This document shows, piece after piece, positions 47,934-59,121 of a stretch of DNA of 64,000 bases. The position numbers were made by a program, and so were the translations under genes. The stretch is from contig NZ_JAGGPN010000015.1 of NCBI RefSeq assembly GCF_018613795.1, positions 109,896-173,895 of the forward strand. Reading direction: 5' to 3'. The notes under the pieces were generated by a model that was not told the DNA's origin, ran no database searches, and was given only the letters and a program-made list of their open reading frames with translations. This DNA is from Arthrobacter sp. ISL-65. GTDB lineage: Bacteria; Actinomycetota; Actinomycetes; Actinomycetales; Micrococcaceae. The number at the start of each line of letters is the position of its first letter. The stretch's first letter is position 1.

Positions 47934-49169
47934 TCACACGCTGCGGATGGCAACGACGGCGTTGTGGCCGCCGAAGCCGAATGAGTTGCTCAGCGCCACA
48001 ATGTCGCCGGCCGGCAGGTCGCGTGCGGAGGTCACAACGTCGAGCGGGATCTCCGGATCCTGGTTCTCGAGGTTGATGGTCAACGGAGCCTTCCGTTCGT
48101 GGACGGCCAGGACGGTGAGGACGGCCTCAACAGCGCCCGAGGCGCCGAGCAGGTGGCCCATCTGCGACTTGGTGGCCGAGACGGCCACGTTGTCGACGTG
48201 GCTGCCGAGCGCCGCTTTCAGCGCCGTGTATTCCGGCTTGTCACCCACCGGTGTCGACGTGGCGTGGGCGTTGACGTGGACAACGTCCTCCGCCTGGATG
48301 CGCCCGTCGAACATGGCTGCCTTGAGCGCGCGGGTCGCGCCGAGGCCTTGAGGGTCCGGGGCGGTGATGTGGTAGGCGTCGGCCGTCACAGACGTGCCGG
48401 CCAGCTCACCGTAGATCCGTGCGCCGCGGGCAAGGGCGTGCTCCTCAGCCTCAAGCACCAGCGCGCCGGCGCCTTCGCCCATGACAAAACCGTCACGGCC
48501 AAGGTCGTACGGGCGGGAGGCGTGCTCGGGATCGTCGTTGCGGCGGGAGAGCGCCTGCATGGAAGAGAACGCTGCCAGTGGCATAGGGTGGATGGCCGCT
48601 TCGGCGCCACCGCACATGACGACGTCGGCCTTGCCAGACCGGATCAGGTCCAGTCCGAGGTGCATCGCTTCGGTGCCGGACGCGCAGGCGGACACCGGCG
48701 TGTGCGCACCGGCGCGGGCGCCGAGGTCCAGGCTGACCGCTGCGGCCACGCCGTTGGGCATGAGCATGGGAACCGTCATGGGCAGGACGCGCCGGGGCCC
48801 TTTCTCCTTCAGCGTGTCCCACGCGTCAAGGAGCGTCCAGACGCCACCGATGCCGGTGGCGAACGCCACGGCCAGCCTGTCAGGGTCGATTTCGGTAATG
48901 CCGGAGTCGGCCCATGCCTCGCGTGAGGCGATGACGCCGAACTGCGTTGACGGGTCCATGCGCTTGGCCTCGACCCGGCTCAGGACGTCGAGGGCGGGGG
49001 TGGTGCACCTGGCGGCGAAGTGGACCGGCAGCTCGTACTTGGCGACCCAGTCGTCCTCAAGGGTGTGGGCGCCGGAAACCCCCTTCAGCGCGTTCTGCCA
49101 CATCGTGGGTACGTCGCCGCCGATGGGCGTGGTGGCGCCCAGACCTGTTATGACTACTTTGCGTGTCAT
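47934..49169 (-). CDS. fabF: 3-oxoacyl-[ACP] synthase II
   Basis: Elongating condensing enzyme of FAS-II, 411 residues. Catalytic Cys162 lies in PVSACASGTEAM; the His pair is in VNAHATSTPVGD and KSQMGHLLGASG. MTRKVVITGLGATTPIGGD is the N-terminus. It is last in fabD-fabH-acpP-fabF, 202 bases after acpP with a hairpin between. Confidence 0.95.
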   Translation of the reverse strand: MTRKVVITGLGATTPIGGDVPTMWQNALKGVSGAHTLEDDWVAKYELPVHFAARCTTPALDVLSRVEAKRMDPSTQFGVIASREAWADSGITEIDPDRLAVAFATGIGGVWTLLDAWDTLKEKGPRRVLPMTVPMLMPNGVAAAVSLDLGARAGAHTPVSACASGTEAMHLGLDLIRSGKADVVMCGGAEAAIHPMPLAAFSSMQALSRRNDDPEHASRPYDLGRDGFVMGEGAGALVLEAEEHALARGARIYGELAGTSVTADAYHITAPDPQGLGATRALKAAMFDGRIQAEDVVHVNAHATSTPVGDKPEYTALKAALGSHVDNVAVSATKSQMGHLLGASGAVEAVLTVLAVHERKAPLTINLENQDPEIPLDVVTSARDLPAGDIVALSNSFGFGGHNAVVAIRSV

Positions 49170-49272
49170 GTGATCACTCTCTGTCGGTGCGCCTGCCGTG
49201 TCCTATGCTGCTGGCCGGAGGCCGGAGTGGGGGGCGTGCGGGGAGTCTGCAAAAATTTAAGGGTGGTGCATC

Positions 49273-49310
49273 GGCTGGCCGGTCCGGAAAGGTGTCCGGC
49301 CCGGCCAGCC
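49273..49310 (-). terminator. Hairpin between acpP and fabF (possible attenuator)
   Basis: A 16-bp stem with one mismatch (GGCTGGCCGG-T-CCGGA against TCCGGCCCGGCCAGCC), 6-base loop. On the minus strand a TTTAAATTTTT-like tract follows about 15 bases later, so it is more likely a partial terminator than a full one. Confidence 0.5.
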
Positions 49311-49371
49311 GGGTTCAGCCGTGAGGGCTGGAGCCTGTGGAGGCTGGTGCCAATGAAGGCGGTTGTCCTAC

Positions 49372-49617
49372 TTACGCCTGGGCGCCGGAGATGAAGTCCA
49401 CGGCGTCGCCGACGGTCTTGAGGTTCTTGACCTCTTCGTCGGGGATGCGGACGCCGAACTTCTCTTCGGCGTTGACGACGATGGTCATCATGGAGATGGA
49501 GTCGATGTCCAGGTCCTCAGTGAAGGACTTGTCCAGCTCGACGGCCTCGGGGGCCAGGCCGGTCTCTTCGTTGACGATTTCAGCCAGTCCGGCCAGGATC
49601 TCTTCGTTGCTAGCCAT
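49372..49617 (-). CDS. acpP: Acyl carrier protein
   Basis: An 81-residue acidic four-helix carrier. The phosphopantetheine site is Ser40 in DLDIDSISMM. It carries growing acyl chains among FabD, FabH and FabF, encoded on both sides. CoaD (17.1 kb) feeds the CoA that donates its arm. There are 81 bases between fabH and acpP. Confidence 0.97.
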   Translation of the reverse strand: MASNEEILAGLAEIVNEETGLAPEAVELDKSFTEDLDIDSISMMTIVVNAEEKFGVRIPDEEVKNLKTVGDAVDFISGAQA

Positions 49618-49698
49618 TGATGGCTCCTTTTCTTGTTATTGCCGGCAGGGGATGCCGGAAATGGGCAAACCGCGGTTGCGGCTTGGTGATCGGAATTG

Positions 49699-50760
49699 CT
49701 ACGGAAGGACAACTACCTGGGCGCCGAAGACCAGTCCGGCGCCGAAGCCAATCTGGAGGGCCAGTCCGCCGCTCAGTGCGGGGTTTTCTTCGAGCAGGCG
49801 GTGTGTGGCCAGGGGGATCGATGCCGCCGAGGTGTTGCCGGCATCGGCGATGTCACGCGCCACGGTAACGGTCTCGGGCAGCTTGAGCTTCTTGACCATC
49901 TCATCGATGATCCGCATGTTGGCCTGGTGCGGAATGAAGGCCACCAGGTCCTCGGCCTGGACGCCGGCGGCTTCCAGCGCCTGCTGGGCAACCTTGGCCA
50001 TTTCCCAGACCGCCCAGCGGAACACCGTCTGGCCGTCCTGGCGGAGGGTCGGGTAGAGCTCCTGCGCCTCTTCGAGGAGCGCGAGGTCGCCGGTGGAGTC
50101 GGACCGGCGTGCGGCCATGCCAAGGTCGCGGACGTCCAGCATGGAGCGGGTCATGCCGATGGCATCCCACTTACTGCCGTCCGATCCCCACACCGACGGA
50201 GCGATGCCGGGGGTGTCCGACGGGCCGATGACAACGGCGCCGGCGCCGTCACCCAGCAGGAACGAGATGGTGCGTTCGCGGTTATCGATGACGTCGGAGA
50301 GCTTTTCCGCGCCGACAACGAGCACGTAGTTGGCGGCCCCCGAACGGACCAGCGCATCGCCCTGGGCCACGCCGTAGCAGTAGCCGGCGCAGGCAGCGGA
50401 GATGTCGAAGGCAGGGGCAGGCGTGGCGCCCAGCCGGTCGGCGAGGCTCGCGGCGGCCGACGGCGTGGCGTACGGGTGGGTCACCGTGGAGACGATGACG
50501 GCGCCGAGCTGGGATGCCTCGATCCCTGCCTTCTGCATGGCCTCACGGGCGGCGCCCTCGGCCATGTCAATCACGCTGACGTCGGCGGGTGCGCGGTGGC
50601 GGGTGACGATGCCGGTACGCTGGCGGATCCACTCGTCGGAGGAATCGATCCACTGGCACACATCCTCATTGGTGACCAGGACGTCGGGGCGGTACGCGCC
50701 GATGCCCAGGATCCGGGTGTGCTCGTTGGGCGGGGTCTGCTTCAGTACCGGCGTGCTCAT
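49699..50760 (-). CDS. fabH: 3-oxoacyl-[ACP] synthase III
   Basis: Initiating condensing enzyme, 353 residues, joining an acyl-CoA starter to malonyl-ACP. The Cys124 (SAACAGYCYG), His (FIPHQANMRI) and Asn (DAGNTSAAS) triad is complete. Branched starters are expected in this group of actinobacteria, but specificity is not readable. It overlaps fabD by ATGA. Confidence 0.96.
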   Translation of the reverse strand: MSTPVLKQTPPNEHTRILGIGAYRPDVLVTNEDVCQWIDSSDEWIRQRTGIVTRHRAPADVSVIDMAEGAAREAMQKAGIEASQLGAVIVSTVTHPYATPSAAASLADRLGATPAPAFDISAACAGYCYGVAQGDALVRSGAANYVLVVGAEKLSDVIDNRERTISFLLGDGAGAVVIGPSDTPGIAPSVWGSDGSKWDAIGMTRSMLDVRDLGMAARRSDSTGDLALLEEAQELYPTLRQDGQTVFRWAVWEMAKVAQQALEAAGVQAEDLVAFIPHQANMRIIDEMVKKLKLPETVTVARDIADAGNTSAASIPLATHRLLEENPALSGGLALQIGFGAGLVFGAQVVVLP

Positions 50761-51686
50761 GCCTGTCCTTCCAATTCTGCGAAGAGTGCAAGGGCCGCGG
50801 ACAGGTCGTCCGGCGTTTTGACAGCAACAGTCTTGACGCCGGGCATGCCCCGCTTGGCCAGTCCGGCCAGGGTACCCGCCGGTGCGAGTTCAATGACTCC
50901 GGTGACTCCGCGGTTCACGAGGGTCTCCATGCACAGGTCCCAGCGGACCGGGCGTGAGACCTGGGCGATCAGGCTGTCGACGGCGGCGGTGCCCGCGGTG
51001 ACTTCGCGGCCGTCAAAGTTGGACAGCAGCGGCACGGCGGGTGCCTGCGGCTGCAGTTCCGGCCGGAGTGCCTCGAGTGCGCTCACCGCGGGAGCCATGT
51101 GTGCGGTGTGGAATGCGCCGGCGACCTTCAGCGGAATCACGCGCGCCTTGGCCGGCGGATTCTCGGCCAGGGCCTTGAGCTGTTCGAAGGTGCCCGCGGC
51201 GACGGTCTGGCCCGCGCCGTTGACGTTTGCGGGCGTTGCGCCGGTGGCCTCGATGGCGGCGAGGACCTCGGCGGGGTCGCCACCCACCACGGCGCTCATG
51301 CCGGTGGGGGTGACGGCAGCGGCCGCGGCCATGCTGTTGGCGCGTTCGCGCACAAACGTCATGGCTTCCTTTTCGGTGAGCACTCCGGCCAGCGCGGACG
51401 CCGTGATCTCGCCCACCGAGTGTCCGGCCAGGATGACCGGCAGCGTGTTGAGTTCGACGTCGAACAGCGACTTGGCGGCCACCAGCCCGGCCGCGACGAT
51501 GAGCGGCTGCGCGACGGCAGTGTCCTTGATGGTTTCCTCGTCAGAGGTGGTCCCGTGCGCAGTGAGGTCGATACCTGCAATTTCGCTCAGGGAGGCCAGA
51601 TGGCCTGCTACGGAAGGCAGTTCCAGCCACGGGGCCAGGAAACCGGGGGTCTGTGAGCCCTGTCCAGGGCAGACGATTGCAAGCAC
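50757..51686 (-). CDS. fabD: Malonyl-CoA:ACP transacylase
   Basis: Loads malonate on ACP, 309 residues. GQGSQTPGFLAPW and the nucleophile Ser90 in GHSVGE are present, as is GAFHTAHM with the active-site His. The start is GTG 51686 (MLAIVCPGQGSQ), matching the family N-terminus; an in-frame ATG at 51719 would add a non-homologous 11 residues. It is first in the FAS-II unit, 88 bases after the regulator. Confidence 0.94.
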   Translation of the reverse strand: MLAIVCPGQGSQTPGFLAPWLELPSVAGHLASLSEIAGIDLTAHGTTSDEETIKDTAVAQPLIVAAGLVAAKSLFDVELNTLPVILAGHSVGEITASALAGVLTEKEAMTFVRERANSMAAAAAVTPTGMSAVVGGDPAEVLAAIEATGATPANVNGAGQTVAAGTFEQLKALAENPPAKARVIPLKVAGAFHTAHMAPAVSALEALRPELQPQAPAVPLLSNFDGREVTAGTAAVDSLIAQVSRPVRWDLCMETLVNRGVTGVIELAPAGTLAGLAKRGMPGVKTVAVKTPDDLSAALALFAELEGQA

Positions 51687-51774
51687 GTATCCAGCTTTCC
51701 AAATTACCGGGTGATTCATTGGTGTTTGCGTACACCAACCTCACGGGGTCAGATTGTAGGAAGTCTACAACGGT

Positions 51775-53019
51775 TCAGTTCGTGTTCCGCGCGGCAACAC
51801 GCTCGACGGCGGGCTTCGGGGGAGTGGAAAGCCGCCCCACCACAAGGGCCGCCTGCAGCACGAAAGCCTCCCGGGGGAGCAGCGGATCCCAGCCGGTCAC
51901 GTCACAAACACGCTTGAGCCGGTACCGCACAGTGTTGGCGTGGACGAAGAGTTCACGCGCTGTGGCCTCGAGTGAATGCCCCAGCTCCAGGTAGGTGCCG
52001 AGCGTTTCCACCAGCCCGTTCGACGCCGCGAGGAGCGGCCGGTAGATGTTCTTCACCAGCGACCGCCGGGCGGCATCGTCCCCGGAAATGACCCGTTCCG
52101 GGAGGAGATCGTCGGCCGCAACCGGGCGCGGAGCGGCGGGCCATGCCCGGGCGGCCGTGAGTCCGGCGAAGGCGGACTGCGCCGAGCCGCTGGCTTCCAG
52201 CAGGGAGCTGGCCTCCGCTCCGTAAACCACCGGACCGGGGGCGAACATCTCGCTGAGCTTCACATACGCGGTCTCCCGGTCGTGCACGCCGCCCAGGATC
52301 AGGATGAGGCGGTCGCCCTGGATGCCCACAAGGGCATCCTCCGCGTACCGGCCTGCCATGCGGCGCAGTTCGCTCACGTAGCTGGCGCTGGGTTCCGACG
52401 GCGAGTTGCCCACCATCACGGTGAAGCGTTCCTGCGCCTTCCAGCCGAGCGCGGCGATCCTGGACCGCAGCGCGTCGGTGTTCTCACCGCGCAGGATGGC
52501 GTCCACGATCAGGGCTTCGAGCCGCGTGTCCCAGGACCCCCGGGATTCCGCGGCCCGGGCGTACACGTCGGCGGCGGCAAACGCCACTTCCCGCGAGTAC
52601 CGGAGGACTGCTTCGCGCAGGGAAGGCTGGTCCGCTTCGGGAGCGATCACCGGAACCTGGTCCTCCACCACTTCCACGACGATCCGGATGAGCTGAAGCG
52701 CCTTCTGCAGGCTGATGGACCGGGTCAGTTCCGTCGGGGCGGTACCGAAAACGTCGGAAAGGATCCAGGACGGGGAACTGGGGCGCTCATACCAGGTGAC
52801 GAATGCGGCGATGCCGTTCTGCGCCACCAGTCCCAGCGCGGAGCGCTCGTCCGAACTGAGCCGGCTGTACCAAGGCAGCGATTTCTCCAGCTGGCGCATG
52901 GTGGTGGTGGACAACTGACCGACGCTGGCCCTGAGCTTTTTCAGGGTCTCCGTCTTCTCCGGAGTCGTGGTCCGGGAGGACGGTTTGCGCGGTGCAGGGG
53001 CGGGGGACGGCTCGGGCAT
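51775..53019 (-). CDS. fasR: PucR-type regulator of fatty acid synthesis (FasR-like)
   Basis: A 414-residue regulator with a C-terminal PucR helix-turn-helix (HSLEATARELFVHANTVRYRLKRVCDVTGWDP). In Streptomyces coelicolor the orthologous regulator FasR, encoded directly upstream of fabD, activates fabD-fabH-acpP-fabF. The identical position here supports the same role. The start is ATG 53019 (MPEPSPAPAPRKPSS); an ATG at 53064 is possible. The first ~25 residues are Pro/Arg-rich. Confidence 0.88.
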   Translation of the reverse strand: MPEPSPAPAPRKPSSRTTTPEKTETLKKLRASVGQLSTTTMRQLEKSLPWYSRLSSDERSALGLVAQNGIAAFVTWYERPSSPSWILSDVFGTAPTELTRSISLQKALQLIRIVVEVVEDQVPVIAPEADQPSLREAVLRYSREVAFAAADVYARAAESRGSWDTRLEALIVDAILRGENTDALRSRIAALGWKAQERFTVMVGNSPSEPSASYVSELRRMAGRYAEDALVGIQGDRLILILGGVHDRETAYVKLSEMFAPGPVVYGAEASSLLEASGSAQSAFAGLTAARAWPAAPRPVAADDLLPERVISGDDAARRSLVKNIYRPLLAASNGLVETLGTYLELGHSLEATARELFVHANTVRYRLKRVCDVTGWDPLLPREAFVLQAALVVGRLSTPPKPAVERVAARNTN

Positions 53020-53127
53020 AATTCGAGCATACGGTGCCTGCGGGACAAGCTCCATTTTGTGCAAAGGCTACAACTGAGCTTGTGCTGCGTCACAACCCTT
53101 CCGGCGCTTCCGGAAGCACCCCAAACG

Positions 53128-53166
53128 ACGACGGCGGCCCCCACCGTGGGTGGGGACCGCCGTCGT
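53128..53166 (-). terminator. Terminator downstream of aceE
   Basis: A 17-bp stem (ACGACGGCGGCCCCCAC with one wobble against its partner) and 5-base loop, about 90 bases after the aceE stop. On the minus strand it is followed by GTTTGGG. It separates aceE from fasR. Confidence 0.7.
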
Positions 53167-53184
53167 TCGTTTCTCCGGAGTTTC

Positions 53185-53233
53185 TGTACAGATATCGCGA
53201 CTTCAGAGGCCTTTTGGGGCCATTATCTGTACA
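53185..53233. repeat. 10-bp inverted repeat TGTACAGATA...TATCTGTACA
   Basis: Perfect 10-base arms at 53185-53194 and 53224-53233, separated by 29 bases, each with an internal TGTACA palindrome. It lies 20 bases after the aceE stop and before the terminator, so it would be in the aceE 3' UTR and upstream of fasR. Confidence 0.7.
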
Positions 53234-53253
53234 AAAACTCGGGGGGTTGGGGC

Positions 53254-55995
<2,742 letters not shown>

Positions 55996-56363
55996 GTCCA
56001 ACCTCTCTTTGCGCGCATTCACCGGCGCACTCAGGTCCGGCAGGGTAGCTGCCCGGCGTGAACGCGTCGTGTGCGTCATATCGGTTACAACAGCCCGGTC
56101 ATGTGCGCCGGGCAGGGTTCTATCTCGTGTGTTTGACTGCCTATTTGCTGGGGGCGGTCGCCCCTCTAGGCATAGTTGTCAACAGTCACTGTAGCTCTGA
56201 CGGCCTGCCGATGCGTAGCCGCGCTTGAACCTCCTGCCCTATTTGACCGTCATACTTGTTGTGTGACGCACAATAAGCCGCACCGCGGCGCCCGTAGCTT
56301 GAAGCGCACGCCCAAAGGGTGTTGGCTTGGAGTAATCGAAATCACCATGCACAGGAGGAACAC
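55996..56363. other. Intergenic, divergent aceE / DUF3052 promoters
   Basis: 368 bases without a supported gene. A minus-strand TTGACA (56177-56182) inside GTTGTCAAC could be part of the aceE promoter. On the plus strand TTGACC (56243) and GCACAATAA (56268-56276) precede the DUF3052 gene. No repeat or RNA was recognised. Confidence 0.5.
56268..56277 (+). promoter_or_regulatory. GCACAATAA promoter-like element before DUF3052 gene
   Basis: GCACAATAAG, about 90 bases before the GTG start of the DUF3052 gene, with TTGACC 20 bases upstream of the CACAAT. It is one of four copies in the window. Confidence 0.35.
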
Positions 56364-56783
56364 GTGAGCGAGGCCGACGCCGCCACTTCGGTAAATGTGG
56401 CGGAAAAATTGGGTTTCAAGGATGGGGATCTGATTCAGGAGTTCGGTTACGACGACGACGTCGACCTCGACTTACGCGACGACATAGAGGATCTGACCGG
56501 GTCAGAGCTTCTGGATGAGGACGATCACGACGTCGTGGACGCCGTGATCTTCTGGTGGCGGGACGGCGACGGCGACCTCGTGGACACGCTGGTCGACTCG
56601 CTCACGACGCTCACCGAGGGCGGCGTGGTGTGGGTCCTCACGCCGAAGTCCGGACGAACCGGATATGTCTCGCCCTCCGACATCCAGGATGCGGCACCCA
56701 CCGCAGGGCTGCACTGCACCACGTCTGCGGGCGTTTCCAAGGACTGGAGCGCCACGCGACTGGTGACCAGGAAGAACAAGTGA
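56364..56783 (+). CDS. DUF3052 family protein
   Basis: A 139-residue acidic actinobacterial protein (VAEKLGFKDGDLIQEFGYDDDVDLDLRDDIEDL; DVVDAVIFWWRDGDGDLVD; VVWVLTPKSGRTGYV). The family is conserved next to aceE and has no established function. The GTG 56364 start is well supported by AGGAGG 6 bases upstream. It overlaps ahpE by GTGA. Confidence 0.9.
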   Translation: MSEADAATSVNVAEKLGFKDGDLIQEFGYDDDVDLDLRDDIEDLTGSELLDEDDHDVVDAVIFWWRDGDGDLVDTLVDSLTTLTEGGVVWVLTPKSGRTGYVSPSDIQDAAPTAGLHCTTSAGVSKDWSATRLVTRKNK

Positions 56784-57283
56784 CCGGACAGGGCGCCGTC
56801 GCATCGGCGGATCTGGCCGGAGTGCCCGAAGTTGGGCAGCAGGCGCCGGACTTCACCCTGGTCAATCAGTTCGGTGAACCCGTCCGGCTTGCCGACTTCC
56901 GCGGACGCAACGTGGTGGTTGTCTTCTACCCCTTCGCGTTCTCCGGCATCTGCACAGGCGAGCTCTGCGAGATCAGGGACAATCTGGCCGTCTTCGAACA
57001 TGCCGACGCCGAGGTGCTGGCGGTCTCGGTGGACAGTAAGTTCACCCTCCGGGCGTATGCCGAGCAGGAAGGCTACGGCTTTAGCCTGTTGGCCGACTTC
57101 TGGCCGCACGGCGCCGTAGCGGGGAAGTACGGTGTGTTTGACGAGGAAAGCGGAATGGCACGGCGCGGAACGTTCATCATCGACGCCGGCGGAACGGTCC
57201 GCTACGTCGTTGTGAATCCGCGGGGCCAGGCCCGTGACCTCACCGAATACCGCCGCGTTCTGGCAGAACTGGCCCAGGGTTAG
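56780..57283 (+). CDS. ahpE: One-cysteine-type peroxiredoxin (AhpE-like)
   Basis: A 167-residue peroxiredoxin reducing peroxides. The peroxidatic Cys58 is in FYPFAFSGICTGELC; a second Cys63 is close by, five residues later, and might act in resolution or be incidental. DFTLVNQFGEPVRLADFRG and RRGTFIIDAGGTVRY are fold motifs. AhpE-type enzymes in mycobacteria use mycoredoxin. GTG start overlapping the upstream stop. Confidence 0.9.
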   Translation: MTGQGAVASADLAGVPEVGQQAPDFTLVNQFGEPVRLADFRGRNVVVVFYPFAFSGICTGELCEIRDNLAVFEHADAEVLAVSVDSKFTLRAYAEQEGYGFSLLADFWPHGAVAGKYGVFDEESGMARRGTFIIDAGGTVRYVVVNPRGQARDLTEYRRVLAELAQG

Positions 57284-57299
57284 GCGTCAGGGCCAGCCC

Positions 57300-58238
57300 A
57301 TGGATCAGCGGCGGACCGGCATCGGCCTGACAGGGTTCGCCAGTCTCCCTACTGCCCCGCCCGCCGAGTCATCGGCCGGCGACCTCGAAGTGCTGGGGGG
57401 GATCCGCGACGTGCTGGCCGGGCTGCCCCTGGCGCTTCTGACCGGGGCCGGGCTCAGCACCGACTCCGGCATACCGGACTACCGCGGACCAGATTCGCCC
57501 CCGCGTTCACCTATGACCTACCAGGAGTTTGTGGGTGAGGCGGCCAACCGGCAGCGCTATTGGGCGCGCAACCACATCGGCTGGTCCCACCTGAGGCGGG
57601 CCAACCCCAATGCCGGCCACGCCGCCGTCGCCGTCCTGGAGCAGCGTGGGCTCCTGACCGGACTGATCACCCAGAACGTGGACCGCCTCCACGAGGACGC
57701 CGGCAGTGTCAACGTGGTGGACCTTCACGGACGCTTCGACCAGGTGATTTGCCTGGAGTGCCGCCGCACGTACTCACGGCAGCTGCTCGCAGGGGTTTTG
57801 GAGGAGCTGAATCCGGACTTCCTTGACCATGCCATGAAGTCCGGACTTGTCGAGATGGCTCCCGATGCCGACGCCACAGTGGAGGACCTGCGACTGATCC
57901 GGAGCTTTGTGGTTGCCCGCTGCCCAGCGTGCGGCGGCGTCCTGAAGCCGGACTTTGTGTATTTCGGCGAAAACGTCCCCAAGGAGCGCGTGGAGCGCGC
58001 CTACGCAATGGTGGATGAAGCCGAAGCCCTGCTTGTTGCCGGTTCCTCACTCAGCGTTATGAGCGGGCTGCGGTTTGTCCGTCACGCCGCCAAGCAGGGC
58101 AAGCCCGTTGTCATCATCAACCGTGGCCAGACGCGAGGCGACGACCTTGCCACGATCAAGCTGGAGTCCGGGGTCGGCGAGTCCCTCGCCTGGTTGGCAG
58201 ATGAATTGCCCCCGCTCGCTACCGCCAGACCCGATTAG
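57300..58238 (+). CDS. Sir2-family NAD-dependent deacylase
   Basis: A 312-residue sirtuin. LLTGAGLSTDSGIPDYRGP, ITQNVDRLHEDAG and the catalytic His in VVDLHGRFDQV are present. A zinc site CLEC...CPACG is split by a long insertion between the Cys pairs (about 60 residues), as in SIRT4-like sirtuins. It may remove acyl groups from proteins using NAD; targets are unknown. It starts 16 bases after ahpE. Confidence 0.92.
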   Translation: MDQRRTGIGLTGFASLPTAPPAESSAGDLEVLGGIRDVLAGLPLALLTGAGLSTDSGIPDYRGPDSPPRSPMTYQEFVGEAANRQRYWARNHIGWSHLRRANPNAGHAAVAVLEQRGLLTGLITQNVDRLHEDAGSVNVVDLHGRFDQVICLECRRTYSRQLLAGVLEELNPDFLDHAMKSGLVEMAPDADATVEDLRLIRSFVVARCPACGGVLKPDFVYFGENVPKERVERAYAMVDEAEALLVAGSSLSVMSGLRFVRHAAKQGKPVVIINRGQTRGDDLATIKLESGVGESLAWLADELPPLATARPD

Positions 58239-58241
58239 CGT

Positions 58242-58270
58242 TTGCGGGCACTGGTCGGGTAGAGTCTATG
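58242..58270 (+). promoter_or_regulatory. Candidate promoter of tRNA-Val
   Basis: TTGCGG (58242-58247), 17-base spacer, TCTATG (58265-58270). It would start transcription about 33 bases before the tRNA. Sequence likeness only. Confidence 0.35.
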
Positions 58271-58309
58271 TTCGTTGGTTGGAGCGCTTCGGTGCGAAAA
58301 CATTTCTTT

Positions 58310-58382
58310 GGGTCTTTAGCTCAGCTGGTAGAGCGCCACGTTTACACCGTGGATGTCATCGGTTCGATCCCGGTAGGACCCA
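58310..58382 (+). tRNA. tRNA-Val(UAC)
   Basis: A 73-base cloverleaf. Acceptor GGGTCTT pairs with AGGACCC (one G-U), D-arm GCTC/GAGC, anticodon stem CCACG/CGTGG with loop TTTACAC giving anticodon TAC, and TTCGATC T-loop. The 3' CCA is not encoded (CCT follows the discriminator A). Confidence 0.97.
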
Positions 58383-58391
58383 CCTTGAAAC

Positions 58392-58429
58392 CCCCGTTTG
58401 ACCAAGTCTTCGAGCTTGGTCAGGCGGGG
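58392..58429 (+). terminator. Terminator after tRNA-Val
   Basis: A 15-bp stem (CCCCGTTTGACCAAG with CTTGGTCAGGCGGGG, two G-T pairs) and 8-base loop, followed by TTTTGTGTTT, 10 bases after the tRNA. Confidence 0.85.
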
Positions 58430-58469
58430 TTTTGTGTTTAATGTCTGTGCCCCGCAATAACCTGCGGGC

Positions 58470-58685
58470 ATGGAACACGTACTTGTGAGGACTGCTGCTG
58501 ACGGCCAGCCGGGGGCTGTCATCCGCGGCGGCCAGGAATGGACGGTGGGCGCGGAACCGCTGCGATGGTTTGAACGCGTCAGCTGGTGGGAGGCGGAGCG
58601 CCGGATGCCGCTGGGGCTTAGCCGTGTCGACGTCGAGGTATGGAGGCTTCAGACCCGATTGGGGCGAAACGCGGATCGGCGCTGA
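58470..58685 (+). CDS. Small hypothetical protein, 71 residues
   Basis: ATG start; MEHVLVRTAADGQPGAVIRGGQEWTVGAEPLRWFERVSWWEAERRMPLGLSRVDVEVWRLQTRLG. The Trp-rich core (EWTV, LRWFERVSWW, VDVEVWRLQTRLG) resembles DUF6504-like small proteins of actinobacteria, with moderate likelihood. No good ribosome binding site is seen. It could be a short but real gene or the remnant of a longer one. Confidence 0.55.
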   Translation: MEHVLVRTAADGQPGAVIRGGQEWTVGAEPLRWFERVSWWEAERRMPLGLSRVDVEVWRLQTRLGRNADRR

Positions 58686-59121
58686 CCACCATGGAGATTG
58701 TCCGAGATGGACTTGGCGGCGGGTGGAGGCTCCGGAGCGCTGTAGCGGACAATACCGCCGCGGAAAACGCCGTTGCGAATGCGGCCTGAGCAGCAGGCTT
58801 GAGGGCTGGACAATCAGAAAGCGTTGAAACGGGAAGGGCCCGAGAACTGGATAAGCCTTCCACCGCGACTATTGGGGGATGCCGCGGTGGAAGGCTTGAA
58901 ATTGAATATACCGTGAACATTCGGAAACACGAAACCATTAGGAAGGTCGCTTCCAGTGCTCCTTTCGTGTGTGGTCGACTACGCAGGCCTTCAGCGGTAG
59001 CCGCCCAGCCAGTATGATGATAGGTGTTCAGTTGACTGGACATTTTGGCATCGTCGCCGGTGTTCGCGCGCGATGCAGTCCGCCGACCCCGCCGTCTGAG
59101 CGCGTACCGAAAAGGAGAATC
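58686..59121. other. Gene-poor region with an orphan hairpin
   Basis: 436 bases with no convincing gene on either strand. The base composition is lower in GC after about 58900. It contains a perfect 15-bp stem (58853-58867 with 58883-58897, AAGCCTTCCACCGCG and its complement, 15-base loop). A TGTTCAGT half-site (59025-59032) lies near the end, before the IclR gene. The hairpin has no T-run on either side. Confidence 0.6.
59024..59034 (+). promoter_or_regulatory. Weak candidate IclR half-site before the regulator gene
   Basis: GTGTTCAGTTG, about 90 bases upstream of the IclR start, matches TGTTCA of the stronger sites at 59947, 59966, 62693 and 62721. It is possible autoregulation. Confidence 0.3.

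Noticed and set aside
58691..58789. 32-codon open frame MEIVRDGLGGGWRLRS...
   Set aside because: No ribosome binding site, no recognisable family, and close to chance length at this GC.
58618..59043. 141-codon minus-strand frame in the gene-poor region
   Set aside because: Ser/Pro/Ala-rich translation without family motif or ribosome binding site, running through the orphan hairpin.
58310..59121. tRNA-Val as an integration site for a genomic island
   Set aside because: No integrase and no second copy of the tRNA 3' end is seen downstream in the window.
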